The notes beneath the pieces are model-generated. The model searched no databases, was not told where the DNA came from, and saw only the letters and a list, made by a program, of their open reading frames with translations. Position numbers and translations under genes: made by a program. From Rhodocyclaceae bacterium (GTDB lineage: Bacteria > Pseudomonadota > Gammaproteobacteria > Burkholderiales > Rhodocyclaceae), in contig JACFMQ010000002.1 of the NCBI GenBank assembly GCA_019455325.1, positions 455,353 to 519,352 of the forward strand: a stretch of DNA of 64,000 nt, given 5' to 3'. Shown here in pieces: positions 28,147-37,500 of the stretch (positions within the stretch are counted from its first letter, which is position 1; every line of letters starts with the position of its first letter).

Positions 28147-28216
28147 TCATGTGCTGGATTCACGGTTTTGCTCCCTACCCGGCGCGACGGCGAGTCGAAA
28201 CCGCCGTCGCGCCGGG

Positions 28217-28384
28217 GCCGACTTTTGGGCATGCAAGGAGCTGGCCAAAGGGTGGGGGCAAATTGCCACCCCCCTTCGCATCCAAACCGAGGGCGGCGTC
28301 CAGCGGGTGAATTGCGCCAGCACCGAGGGTCTGTTCCGCATCATCCAGTCCATTCCCTCGCCCAGGGCAGAAGCTGTTCGACCG
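28217..28384 (+). pseudogene. Remnant of a Bro-N phage antirepressor-like gene
   Basis: The forward frame here reads ADFWACKELAKGW, then NCASTEGLFRIIQSIPSPRAE. The second part closely matches the core of BRO-family N-terminal domains (typically CANTEGLFRIIQSIPSPKAEPFK). The frame then drifts into unrelated sequence and lacks a proper start, ribosome site and C-terminal half. It is read as a decayed prophage or mobile-element relic. The surrounding 424-bp gap (28103-28526) otherwise holds only the two dyads listed. Confidence 0.65.
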
Positions 28385-28447
28385 CCAATCTGCTGCCAGA
28401 CTGCCATCTGGCACTGACGGCCGGGCCGCCGGGAAACCTAAGTACCT

Positions 28448-28466
28448 GATTGCAAAAGATGCAATC
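28448..28466. promoter_or_regulatory. Dyad upstream of the octaheme cytochrome operon
   Basis: GATTGCAaaagaTGCAATC, with perfect 7-bp arms and a 5-base centre, 60 bp before the cytochrome ATG. The regulator is unknown. It does not fit the FNR (TTGAT-N4-ATCAA) consensus. Confidence 0.45.
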
Positions 28467-28526
28467 GCTTTCACATTGCGTGCATGGTTCTTGCTGTTCC
28501 TTCCAGGATAAAAAAAGGAGGGGACC

Positions 28527-30149
28527 ATGTCTTCATATCATCGACGCCAATTGGCAGCCGTCTTCTGGCTGCTCGGGCATGTGCTGCTGGCGCACGCCGC
28601 GCCGCAGGAACCGCCCAAAAAACAGACGACGGCCGACCACGGCAAGCTGGAAGCGCTGAAAGGCCCTTTCAAGAGCGGGCCGGAAGTCACCCAGGCCTGC
28701 CTAAGCTGCCACAACCTGGCCGGCCACCAGGTGATGAAGAGCATCCACTGGCAATGGGAGGCGGACAGTCCGACCACCGGCAAAAGGCTGGGCAAGAAAT
28801 GGGCGGCCAACAATTTCTGCGGCTCGGTGCTTTCCAACGAGACGCGCTGCACCAGTTGCCACGCCGGCTACGGCTGGACCGACCAGAGCTTCGACTTCTC
28901 CCGCCAGGAGAACGTGGACTGCCTGGCCTGCCATGACACGACCGGCACCTACAGGAAATTCGGCACCGATGCCGGCCATCCCCTGTACGCCGACCGGGAG
29001 TTCGAGCCGATGGAAGGGCCGCCGGGCAAGAAGCGGTTCAAGGCCCCGGACCTGACCCGGATCGCCCAGCATGTCGGCAAGTCCGGCCGCGCCAACTGCG
29101 GCGCCTGCCATTTCAACGGCGGCGGCGGCGACGGCGTCAAGCACGGCGACCTCGACTCCTCGCTGCAGAATCCGCCGCGCGAACTCGACGTGCACATGGC
29201 AAAGGACGGCCCGAACATGGCCTGCGCCGACTGCCACACCTTCAACGCGCACCAGCCATCGGGCAGCCGGTACGCGGCCACCGCGAAGGACAGGCACGGC
29301 CTCGACCTGCCCAAGGACGACCACGACCGCGCCACCTGCGAATCCTGCCACGGGTCGGCGCCGCACCGGCAGGCCAGGATCGACCGCCACACCGGCAAGG
29401 TCGCGTGCCAGACCTGCCACATCCCGGAGTTCGCCCGCGGCGGCGTCGCCACCAAGATGCTGTGGGACTGGTCCACGGCCGGCCGCATGGACGGCGACGG
29501 CAGGCCGCTGTTCATCAAGGACGGGCACGGCCACCTGCAATACTCGGCGGCCAAGGGCGACTTCGGGTACGGCGAAAACGTCCGCCCCGAGTACAAGTGG
29601 TACAACGGCGTCGTGCATCAGCTCGCCATCACCGACAAGCTGGACGGACTGATCGACGAGCAGGGCGTTCTCGAACTGAACCGGGTCGAAGGCTCGGCCA
29701 AAGACCCGAACGCCCGCATCTGGCCATTCAAGGTCATGCGCGGCAAGCAGCCCTACGATCCGGTGAACCGCACGCTGGTGGTCAACCACGTCTACGGCGA
29801 CGACGACACGGCGCTCTGGAAGAACCACGACTTCGCGAAATCGATCCAGGCCGGTATGGACTACGCCGGCCTGCCCTACAGCGGCCGGTTCGACTTCGTC
29901 GAGACGCGCATGAACTGGTTCATCACCCACATGGTCGCGCCCAAGGAAAAGGCCGTGCCCTGCCAGGACTGCCATACCCGTTCCGGCGACGGCCGGCTGG
30001 CGGCGATCACCGACATCTACCTGCCGGGCCGCGACACCCAGGGCTGGGTCGACCTGCTGGGCGGCCTGATGATCGCCGGCGCCATCGGCGGCGGCCTGCT
30101 GCACGGCGGCATCCGGATCGCGAGCCGGCGCAAGGAGAAGACGAAATGA
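28527..30149 (+). CDS. Octaheme c-type cytochrome, tetrathionate reductase (OTR) family
   Basis: 540 residues with an N-terminal signal peptide (cut near AHAAP), exactly eight CxxCH haem motifs (CLSCH, CTSCH, CLACH, CGACH, CADCH, CESCH, CQTCH, CQDCH), and one C-terminal transmembrane helix (LLGGLMIAGAIGGGLLHGGI) before a basic end. It should therefore be membrane-anchored and periplasmic. Family members reduce tetrathionate in vitro, and also nitrite or hydroxylamine; the true substrate is uncertain. A very strong AAGGAGG ribosome site precedes the ATG. The stop overlaps the start of the cytochrome b gene (ATGA), so the pair forms a quinol-to-periplasm electron route. Confidence 0.9.
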   Translation: MSSYHRRQLAAVFWLLGHVLLAHAAPQEPPKKQTTADHGKLEALKGPFKSGPEVTQACLSCHNLAGHQVMKSIHWQWEADSPTTGKRLGKKWAANNFCGSVLSNETRCTSCHAGYGWTDQSFDFSRQENVDCLACHDTTGTYRKFGTDAGHPLYADREFEPMEGPPGKKRFKAPDLTRIAQHVGKSGRANCGACHFNGGGGDGVKHGDLDSSLQNPPRELDVHMAKDGPNMACADCHTFNAHQPSGSRYAATAKDRHGLDLPKDDHDRATCESCHGSAPHRQARIDRHTGKVACQTCHIPEFARGGVATKMLWDWSTAGRMDGDGRPLFIKDGHGHLQYSAAKGDFGYGENVRPEYKWYNGVVHQLAITDKLDGLIDEQGVLELNRVEGSAKDPNARIWPFKVMRGKQPYDPVNRTLVVNHVYGDDDTALWKNHDFAKSIQAGMDYAGLPYSGRFDFVETRMNWFITHMVAPKEKAVPCQDCHTRSGDGRLAAITDIYLPGRDTQGWVDLLGGLMIAGAIGGGLLHGGIRIASRRKEKTK

Positions 30150-30754
30150 ACGAACGCATCTACATCTACAAACGCTACGAGCGTTTCTGGCACTGGTCGC
30201 AGGCCCTGCTGATCATCGTCATGATGGTCACCGGCTTCGAGGTGCACGGCAGCTACGCGCTGATCGGCTTCGAGCAGGCCGTGCAGGCGCACACGCTGGC
30301 CGCCTGGGCGCTGCTCGTGCTGTGGGCCTTCACCATCTTCTGGCAATTCACCACCGGCGAGTGGCGGCAATACCTGCCTTCGTTGAAGAACGTCGGCGCG
30401 ATGATCAGGTACTACACGATCGGCATCTTCACCAACGCGCCGCACCCGTTCAGGAAGACCGTCGCGCAGAAGCACAACCCGCTGCAGCGCCTCGCCTACC
30501 TGGCGCTGCTCGCCTTCATTTCGCCGCTGATCTGGGGCAGCGGCATCTTCTACCTGTTCTACGGCGACTGGGCGAAATTCGGCCTCGACCGGAGCCTGTC
30601 GCTGGCCTGGGTGGCCACGCTGCACGTGCTCGGCGCCTACATGATCACCGCCTTCTTCTTCATCCACGTCTATCTGACGACGACCGGCCACACGGTCTTC
30701 GCCCACGTCAAGGCCATGATCACCGGCTGGGAGGAGGTCGACGAACGCCACTGA
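30146..30754 (+). CDS. Membrane cytochrome b (b561/hydrogenase-type), partner of the octaheme cytochrome
   Basis: 202 residues with four to five transmembrane helices and histidines placed as haem b ligands: RYERFWHWSQALLIIVMMVTGFEVHG in helix 1, HTLAAWALLVLW in helix 2, and HVLGAYMITAFFFIHVYLTTTGH in the last helices. It belongs to the cytochrome b family of Ni/Fe hydrogenases and formate dehydrogenases. It probably oxidises quinol and passes electrons to the octaheme cytochrome encoded just upstream with an overlapping start. Confidence 0.9.
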   Translation: MNERIYIYKRYERFWHWSQALLIIVMMVTGFEVHGSYALIGFEQAVQAHTLAAWALLVLWAFTIFWQFTTGEWRQYLPSLKNVGAMIRYYTIGIFTNAPHPFRKTVAQKHNPLQRLAYLALLAFISPLIWGSGIFYLFYGDWAKFGLDRSLSLAWVATLHVLGAYMITAFFFIHVYLTTTGHTVFAHVKAMITGWEEVDERH

Positions 30755-30816
30755 CCCGTGGCACGGCCGGGCTTACGTGGCTTTCGGCGGGGCCTGGCCC
30801 TGCCTTTTCCGCCCGC

Positions 30817-31335
30817 TCACCAACCCCAGTAGAGGCCGCCCCGCCAGCCGCCGGGCGCATGCCAGCCGCCGTACGGATACGGATAGGGATGGAGCGGATA
30901 CGACGGGCAGACGCGCGGCCGCGCGCGCTCGGCCGCGAGTTCGGCATCGAGGCGCGCCTGCAGCGCCGCCAGGCGGCCGTCGGCGTCGGTACGCAGCGCC
31001 GCCTCGCGGGCGTCGACCAACGCCTCCAGCACCGGCAGCGGCACGCCGCGCGCATGCAGGTCGAGGAGCAGCGCGGCCGTCGGCCGCAGACGCGCGCCGT
31101 CCTCGCGCCAGCGGCCGACGACGGCCTCGGGCGCGGCGCCGGCGGCGGCCAGGCGGACGATCTCGTCGGCCGAGAGCGACGCGGCGGCCGGCGCCCCGGC
31201 GACCGGCAGGCGGTCGATGCGCGGCGACGGCGGCGCGGCGCAGGCCGCGAGCAGGACGGCGAGGGAAGCCGCGGCGAGCAGGCGGCCGCCGGAGCGGCGA
31301 GGATCAGCGCGGCGGCAGGCGTTCGTAGAGGCCAA
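30817..31335 (-). CDS. Predicted lipoprotein with Tyr/Pro/Gly-rich end
   Basis: 172 residues. Its signal ends in LAVLLAAC (lipobox), followed by an Ala/Arg-rich helical domain (LSADEIVRLAAAGAAPEAVVGRWREDGARL). The tail is YPLHPYPYPYGGWHAPGGWRGGLYWGW. The function is not recognised. There is no ATG. TTG at 31335 has GGAGG six bases upstream; a TTG at 31341 is too close to it. The start overlaps the 3' end of the preceding gene by 32 bases, so the two are probably coupled. Confidence 0.65.
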   Translation of the reverse strand: MASTNACRRADPRRSGGRLLAAASLAVLLAACAAPPSPRIDRLPVAGAPAAASLSADEIVRLAAAGAAPEAVVGRWREDGARLRPTAALLLDLHARGVPLPVLEALVDAREAALRTDADGRLAALQARLDAELAAERARPRVCPSYPLHPYPYPYGGWHAPGGWRGGLYWGW

Positions 31336-32101
31336 CGACAACCTCCATTTCTTCCAGGATGCGTTCGCTGGTGGTGGCGACGGCGGTGGACAGGCGCTTC
31401 CAGTCGCCGCTGCCGCGCTGGCCCAGCGCGTTCTCGAAGAAGAACCACTGCTGGTTCACCAGATCGAGCCCCTCCCGGAGCTGCGGCGTGTTCGCCGCCG
31501 CCGAGCCCAGCTCCTTGTGACCGACGGTGAACTCCCGGCGCGCCTTCTCCAGTTCGGCCGCGCTGTCGGCGTCGGCGACGCCCCAGGCGAGCGCCTGGTA
31601 GAACTTGGCCATGCGCTGCGAGAGCATGCGCTGGCGGCCGGAGATGTTCACCAGGCGGCCGGCGGTGGTGCCGGCGTGCTTCTCCAACTGCACCGTGCCC
31701 TGGTGCGCCAGCGCCAGCACCTGCTCGGAGAGCGCCAGCACCATCCGGCCGCCCTCCGGGTTCGGCGGCGCGCCGACCAGCGAATCCTTGTAGGCGATCC
31801 ACGCCGCCTCCAGCTTCTGGTAGGTCTCCCGGGTCTCCGGCGTCGGCGCGAAGTTCTTCAATTCGACCAACTGGCGGTCGAAGAAGGCGATCGAGCTGTC
31901 GAGCACCTTCTTCGAGCGGTCGATGTCCACGCCCAGGCCGAGCTGGAAGTAGGCTTTGGCCATGCGCTGCGAAAGCATCCGCTCGCGGCCGGCCTTGTTG
32001 ATCGCGGCGTTGATGTCGGTGATCTGGGCCTGCGCGACGCCGGCCGCCAGCAGGCTGCCGACCAGCACGGCGCGGACGGTGCGCCCGATGAAAGACTTCA
32101 T
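31304..32101 (-). CDS. Exported protein with two PilJ-type sensor domains
   Basis: 265 residues with a signal peptide (cut near AQAQ). Two copies of the type IV pilus chemotaxis transducer N-terminal domain (PilJ-N) follow, each containing GRERMLSQRMAKAYFQ- or GRQRMLSQRMAKFYQ-like motifs (near residues 40 and 155). There is no transmembrane helix beyond the signal and no signalling domain, so it is a free periplasmic sensor or binding protein. GAGGAGGAA precedes the ATG. It is encoded upstream of, and overlapping, the lipoprotein gene. Confidence 0.85.
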   Translation of the reverse strand: MKSFIGRTVRAVLVGSLLAAGVAQAQITDINAAINKAGRERMLSQRMAKAYFQLGLGVDIDRSKKVLDSSIAFFDRQLVELKNFAPTPETRETYQKLEAAWIAYKDSLVGAPPNPEGGRMVLALSEQVLALAHQGTVQLEKHAGTTAGRLVNISGRQRMLSQRMAKFYQALAWGVADADSAAELEKARREFTVGHKELGSAAANTPQLREGLDLVNQQWFFFENALGQRGSGDWKRLSTAVATTSERILEEMEVVVGLYERLPPR

Positions 32102-32211
32102 GCGTTCCTCCTCGGAAAATCGACCACGGGGTCGGGCTAGGGTTCCGAGCGGGCGAGACTAATCGCCGCGACGCGCGCCTACAATGACATGCGTCAAATG
32201 CCCATACGCGC

Positions 32212-33672
32212 TCAATGGGTACCGCCGACCGTCAGGCCGTCGATCCTCAGCGTCGGCTGGCCGACGCCGACCGGCACGCTCTGTCCGTCCTTGCCGCAGG
32301 TGCCGACGCCGGGGTCGAGCTTCATGTCGTTGCCGATCATCTTCACCCGCGTGAGCGCGTCCGGGCCGTTGCCGATCAGCGTCGCGCCCTTGACCGCCGG
32401 GCCGATTTTCCCGTTCTCGATGAGGTAGGCCTCGCTCATCGAGAAGACGAACTTGCCGCTGGTGATGTCCACCTGGCCGCCGCCGAAGTTGGCGGCGTAG
32501 ATGCCCTTCTTCACCGAGCGCACGATCTCTTCGGGGTCGTGCGCGCCGGCCAGCATCGTGGTGTTGGTCATGCGCGGCAGCGGCAGGTGGGCGAAGGACT
32601 CGCGGCGGCCGTTGCCGGTGGGCGCGACGCCCATCAGGCGCGCATTCAGGCTGTCTTGCATGTAGCCCTTGAGGATGCCGTCCTCGATCAGCACCGTGCG
32701 CTGCGTCGGGTTGCCCTCGTCGTCGATGTTCAGCGAGCCGCGGCGGTCGGGAATCGTGCCGTCGTCGACGACGGTGACGCCTTTCGCCGCGACGCGCGTG
32801 CCGATGCGCCCGGAGAACGCCGAGCTGCCCTTGCGGTTGAAGTCGCCCTCCAAGCCGTGGCCGACCGCCTCGTGCAGCAGGATGCCGGGCCAGCCGGGGC
32901 CGAGCACGACGGTCATGGTGCCGGCCGGCGCCGGCCGCGCGTCGAGGTTGGTCGTCGCCTGATGCACTGCCTCCTTGGCGTAGCGCTGCAGCAGCTCGTC
33001 GTCGAAGCGGCCGTAGTCGAAGCGGCCGCCGCCGCCGGCCGAGCCCTGCTCGCGCCGGCCGTTCTCCTCGACGATGACGGTGATCGACACGCGCACCAGC
33101 GGCCGCGCGTCGGCGGCCAGCCGGCCGTCGCTGCCGGCGACGAGGATCACCTCGTACTCGCCGGCGAGGTGCGCCATGACCTGCTGCACGCGCGGATCGA
33201 GCGCGCGGGCAAAGGCTTCCAGCCGTTCGAGCAAGGCCACCTTGGCTTCGGCCGGCAGCGAGGCGAGCGGGTCGTCGCCGCGGTACAGCGCGCGGCCGCG
33301 GCGGGAGAGCAGCACCGGCACCAGCCGCGACTGGCCGGCGTCGGCGATGGCGCGCACGGCCTTGGCCGCGCCGTCGAGCGCCGCCGCGCTGATGTCGTCG
33401 GAGTAGGCGAAGGCGGTCTTCTCGCCCGAGCAGGCGCGCACGCCGACGCCCTCGTCGATCGAGAAGCTGCCCGACTTGACGATGCCCTCCTCCAGACTCC
33501 ACGCCTCGGAGCGGCTGTACTGGAAGTAGAGGTCGGCGTAGTCGACGCCGTGGCGGAAGATCGTGCCGAAGACCGACGAGAGGTCGCGGCTGCCGAGCCC
33601 GTAGGGGGCGAGCAGGATCTGCTCGGCCTGGGCGAGCGGGGTGATGCCGGCGGAAAGGAGCGTGGAAGTCAT
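32212..33672 (-). CDS. tldD: Metalloprotease TldD
   Basis: 486 residues, cytoplasmic subunit of the TldD/TldE heterodimer that degrades unfolded or modified peptides. The active-site zinc motif is [13 protein letters not shown] (HExxxH, near residue 260). Also visible are [41 protein letters not shown] and the C-terminal [21 protein letters not shown]. It starts 13 bp after the nitrilase stop, an order commonly conserved in betaproteobacteria. No tldE (pmbA) is in the window. Confidence 0.95.
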   Translation of the reverse strand: MTSTLLSAGITPLAQAEQILLAPYGLGSRDLSSVFGTIFRHGVDYADLYFQYSRSEAWSLEEGIVKSGSFSIDEGVGVRACSGEKTAFAYSDDISAAALDGAAKAVRAIADAGQSRLVPVLLSRRGRALYRGDDPLASLPAEAKVALLERLEAFARALDPRVQQVMAHLAGEYEVILVAGSDGRLAADARPLVRVSITVIVEENGRREQGSAGGGGRFDYGRFDDELLQRYAKEAVHQATTNLDARPAPAGTMTVVLGPGWPGILLHEAVGHGLEGDFNRKGSSAFSGRIGTRVAAKGVTVVDDGTIPDRRGSLNIDDEGNPTQRTVLIEDGILKGYMQDSLNARLMGVAPTGNGRRESFAHLPLPRMTNTTMLAGAHDPEEIVRSVKKGIYAANFGGGQVDITSGKFVFSMSEAYLIENGKIGPAVKGATLIGNGPDALTRVKMIGNDMKLDPGVGTCGKDGQSVPVGVGQPTLRIDGLTVGGTH

Positions 33673-33685
33673 GATCGATGCCTGG

Positions 33686-34504
33686 TCATTTGAAGATGCG
33701 GTGGCGCAGCGCCGGCAGGCTGGCGCGCGTCTGGGCGATGAGCTCGCGGTCGAAGTCGCCGATGACGACGCCCGGCCCCTTCAGCTTGCGGTCGACGATG
33801 GTGCCCCACGGGTCGACCAGCATGCTGTTGCCGTGCGTCTCGCGGCCGTTCTCGTGGCGCCCGCCCTGGCCGACGGCGAGCACGTAGCACTGGTTCTCGA
33901 CGGCGCGCGCGCGCAGCAGGATCTCCCAGTGCGCGCGGCCGGTGGTCTCGGTGAAGGCCGCCGGCACGACGATCAGGTCGGGCTCGCCGAGCCGGCGGTA
34001 AAGCTCGGGAAAGCGCAGGTCGTAGCAGATCGACAGGCCGACGCGGCCGAACGGCGCGTCGAAGGCCACCGGCTCGCGGCCGGCCTCGATCGTCGCGCTC
34101 TCGTCGTAGCGCTCGGCGCCCTGCTCGAAGCCGAACAGGTGGATCTTGTCGTAGCGCGCGACGCGGCGGCCGTCCGGGCCGCAGACGACGCTGGCATTGC
34201 GCATCTTCGCCGGATCGTCCGCGACCAGCGGCAGCGAGCCGCCGATCAGCCAGACGCCGTGACGCGCCGCGGTCTCCGCCAGCCAGTCCTGGATCGGGCC
34301 GCGGCCGTCGGCCTCGCGCGCGGCGACCTTGTCGGCGTCGGTCAGGCCCATGATCGGGAAATACTCGGGCAGCGCCACCAGCGTCGCGCCCTGCGCCGCG
34401 GCCTCGGCGACCAGCCGGCCGGCGGCCGCCAGGTTGTCGGCGACGCGCGGCGTCGACACCATCTGCACCGCCGCCACGCGCGGCCTGCGTTCTCCTGTAG
34501 TCAC
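33686..34504 (-). CDS. Carbon-nitrogen hydrolase (nitrilase superfamily)
   Basis: 272 residues. The catalytic Glu-Lys-Cys triad is visible in [19 protein letters not shown] and [16 protein letters not shown]. The pattern resembles the Nit1/Nit2 and NitFhit branch, whose members hydrolyse deaminated glutathione or omega-amides; the substrate here is inferred. It is encoded between yhdP and tldD in one compact block on the same strand. Confidence 0.9.
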   Translation of the reverse strand: MTTGERRPRVAAVQMVSTPRVADNLAAAGRLVAEAAAQGATLVALPEYFPIMGLTDADKVAAREADGRGPIQDWLAETAARHGVWLIGGSLPLVADDPAKMRNASVVCGPDGRRVARYDKIHLFGFEQGAERYDESATIEAGREPVAFDAPFGRVGLSICYDLRFPELYRRLGEPDLIVVPAAFTETTGRAHWEILLRARAVENQCYVLAVGQGGRHENGRETHGNSMLVDPWGTIVDRKLKGPGVVIGDFDRELIAQTRASLPALRHRIFK

Positions 34505-34520
34505 GTCCTCGTTCCTCGCC

Positions 34521-37500
34521 TCATTGTCCGTCGCCCGCGTTCATCGGCTCCAGCCGCTGCGTCGACAGCTTTTCCACCTTCGGATCGTCCCACGTTCCGG
34601 TCACGGAATAGTCGAACGAAAAAATCTGGTTGAGCGGATTCTGCAACACCTTGTGCGCCAAGAGCGCCGCCGCGCCGGCCACCGGATTGACCAGCGCCAC
34701 GCCGAGCGCCGCGGTGCCGCCGAGCTCCGGCTGCACGTTGACCACCAGCTTCTGCGTCTCCCGCTCCAGGTCGACCTCGCCGCGCATCAGCACGCGCGCC
34801 GACGGGCCGTCGATCTGCAGGCGCTCGGTGCGCATGATGCCGCCCTTCACCTCCATCCTGCCGGCGATCGAGTCGAAGGCGAAGCCTTCCGAGAAGACAT
34901 CGCGGAAATCGAGCGTGATCCGCCGCGGCAGCGACTGCAGGCTGATCAGGCCGAGCAGCTTGCCGGCGGCGCCGGGGTCGAGCTTGGCGAACTGGCCGCG
35001 CGCCGCCTCCACCTGCATCTCGCCGGCCATCGTCGGGTAGTCGATGCGGATCGGCTGGCCGGCCCAGCTCAGCTTGCCGGCGAGCGTCGCCGAGCCGCGC
35101 CTGAGCGTGCCGGCGTAGCCGAGGCGTTCGAGCAGCCCGCCGGCGTTGCCGGCGGTCAGCGAAAAATCGAGGTCGAAGCGCTGCGGCGCCTGCATGCGCC
35201 AGACGCCGCTGCCGTCCAGGCGGCCGTCCGGATTCTCGATGGACAGCTTTTCGATGCGCCAGTTCACCGCCTCGTTGCGCGCCTGCAGTTCGAGGCGGCC
35301 GAGCTTCTTGCCGCTGACCGAAAAGCTGTCGGCGATCACGTCGAGCGCCGGCAGCTCGTCCGGCGTCGGCCCCTCGACGCGCGGCGCGTCCGCCGGCAGC
35401 GGCTCGACGGCGAAGTTGCGCAGCCGCGCACGCAGCGCGCCGCGGCCGGCGGCGTTGAACTGCAGCTCGCCGTTCGCCTCGCGCGAGGCCAGCGTCGCCT
35501 GCCAGCGCCGGTCGACGGCCGAAGCCAGCAGGCGGACGTCGTGGAACTGGCGGCCGAAGGCGTCGAGCCGGCCGGCGCGCAGCTCGACCCGGTCCGGCGC
35601 GAACTCGGCGAGGGCGCCCGCCCCCCCTTTGTCGCCGCCGGCCGGCGCGGCGAAGGCAGCGCGCCAGAAATCGACGTCGAACCCGGGCGCCACGACGAGC
35701 AGCGACACGCCCTTCTCCGGCAGCACCGGCGGCGCGCCCAGCGCCAGCGCGCCGCGCGCCAGGCGCCAGCGGCCGTCGGCATCCCGGCGCCGCAGCAGCT
35801 CGCCGGCCAGCGCCTTGCCGACCGACAGGCGCATGCGGTCCTGCGCCGGCGCCGGGCCGCCCTTCTCGAAGCGCACCGGCAGCTTCTCCGCCGCCGTCTT
35901 GCCGAGCCCGGCCGGCAGGTTCGAGGAGAGGCCGACGAGGTCCGACTCGACGACGATCTCGGCGCTGTTCCGGCGCACGCCGATCTCGGCCCGCCATTCG
36001 GCGCCGCCGGCGAGGTGGTCGAAGATCGGCAGCGGATACTCGCGGCGCGCCTGCGCCGCCGACAGGCGGCCGCCGGCGACGACGTTGACGCGGCCGTCGG
36101 CGGCGGTGTCGGCGCGCACCTTGACCGGCCCGCCGAGGAACAGCCCATTGACGTCGCGCACCGTGATCGAGGCGTCGGTGAACTGCAGGTTGCCGTTCAC
36201 GCCGGTCAGCGGCGGCAGCAGCGGCTCGACGACGAGCTGGTTGTCGATGAAGCGGAAATCGCCCTTGACCCGGGTGTTCTCGGTGGCGGCGAGCGGCACG
36301 TCGAGCGTCAGGTCGAGCCGCCCCTGCCCCTGCGCGCGCATCTCCGAGGTGGCGTGGTCGATGGCTTCGGACACCGGGCTGTCGGCGATGAAGCGGAAGA
36401 AGTCGGCGGTCGGCCCGTCGACGCGGCCGCGCACGCGCAGCAGCGGTTCGGCCGCGTCGAAATCCGGGATCTCGGCGACGGTGGCGCTGATGCGCGTGCC
36501 GAAGAGCGCGCCGCGCTGCGCCTCGACGCGCATGCCGGCGCCGGCGAAGCGCAGGTCGCCGGAAACGCCTTCGAGCTTCGGCCAGCCCGGCGCGTAGTCG
36601 ATCGTCACGTCGTGCGCCTTGGCCGTGACGAGGAAGGTGCCGGAGCCGTCGGTGAAGGGAAAGCGGTCGAGGTCGCCCTTCAGCGTCAGCCTGGCGTCGC
36701 TGGCGTGGCCGGCGACGATGCCGCGGCGCAGCCAGTCGCGCGCCTCGGCGTTGACCGCGTGCGGCATGTAGCGCCAGACCGCGTCGCCGCGCGCGCGCGA
36801 CAGCGCCGCCGTCAGGTCGATCTCGCCGGCGCCCGCGCCGGCGTGGCGATAGCGGCCGCTGGCCGAGCCGGCGGCGTGCTCGCCGGCGAACTCGACCTTG
36901 TCCAGGTCGACCTCGACCGCCTCGCCGTCGATCTTCCAGCGCACGCCGGCGGAGAAGCTGTCGAAGGCCAGCCGCGGCTCCGGGAAGACGCGCGGCAGGT
37001 CGAGCGCCGACCTGCGCGAGCGGATGCTGGCGCTGCCGCCGCGCTCGTTCGCCTCGACGCTGCCGGAAATGCCGGAAAAGCCGGGGAAGTAACCCTGCGC
37101 GGCGAGGCCGAGGCCGGCGAAGCCGGCGCGCAGCGAATAGCGTTCCAGACGCTCGGCGCTGCCGGTGAACGACAGGCGCAGGTCGGAAATCTCGCCGCTC
37201 GGCGCGTAGTCGGCGAGCAGCCTGCGGCTGCGAGCGTCGAGCGGCAGGTAGGCGGCGAAGCGCGCCAGGAGCGGCAGGTCGAGGCGGCTGGCGGTGGCGC
37301 TGCCTTCGCCGCCCTCGGCCGCCGCGCGCCAGTCGGCGCTGAAGTCGGTCGGCGGCAGGTGCGTGCCGTCTTCCAGCGCCAGCGCCAGCGCCTTGCCGGA
37401 GGCGGCGAAGCCGTCCTCGCGCAGGCGCCCGCCGAGGCGGCCGGAAAGGGTGGCCAGGCGCAGCTCGGGCAGGCCGCGCGCCAGCCGCAGGCGGACGTCG

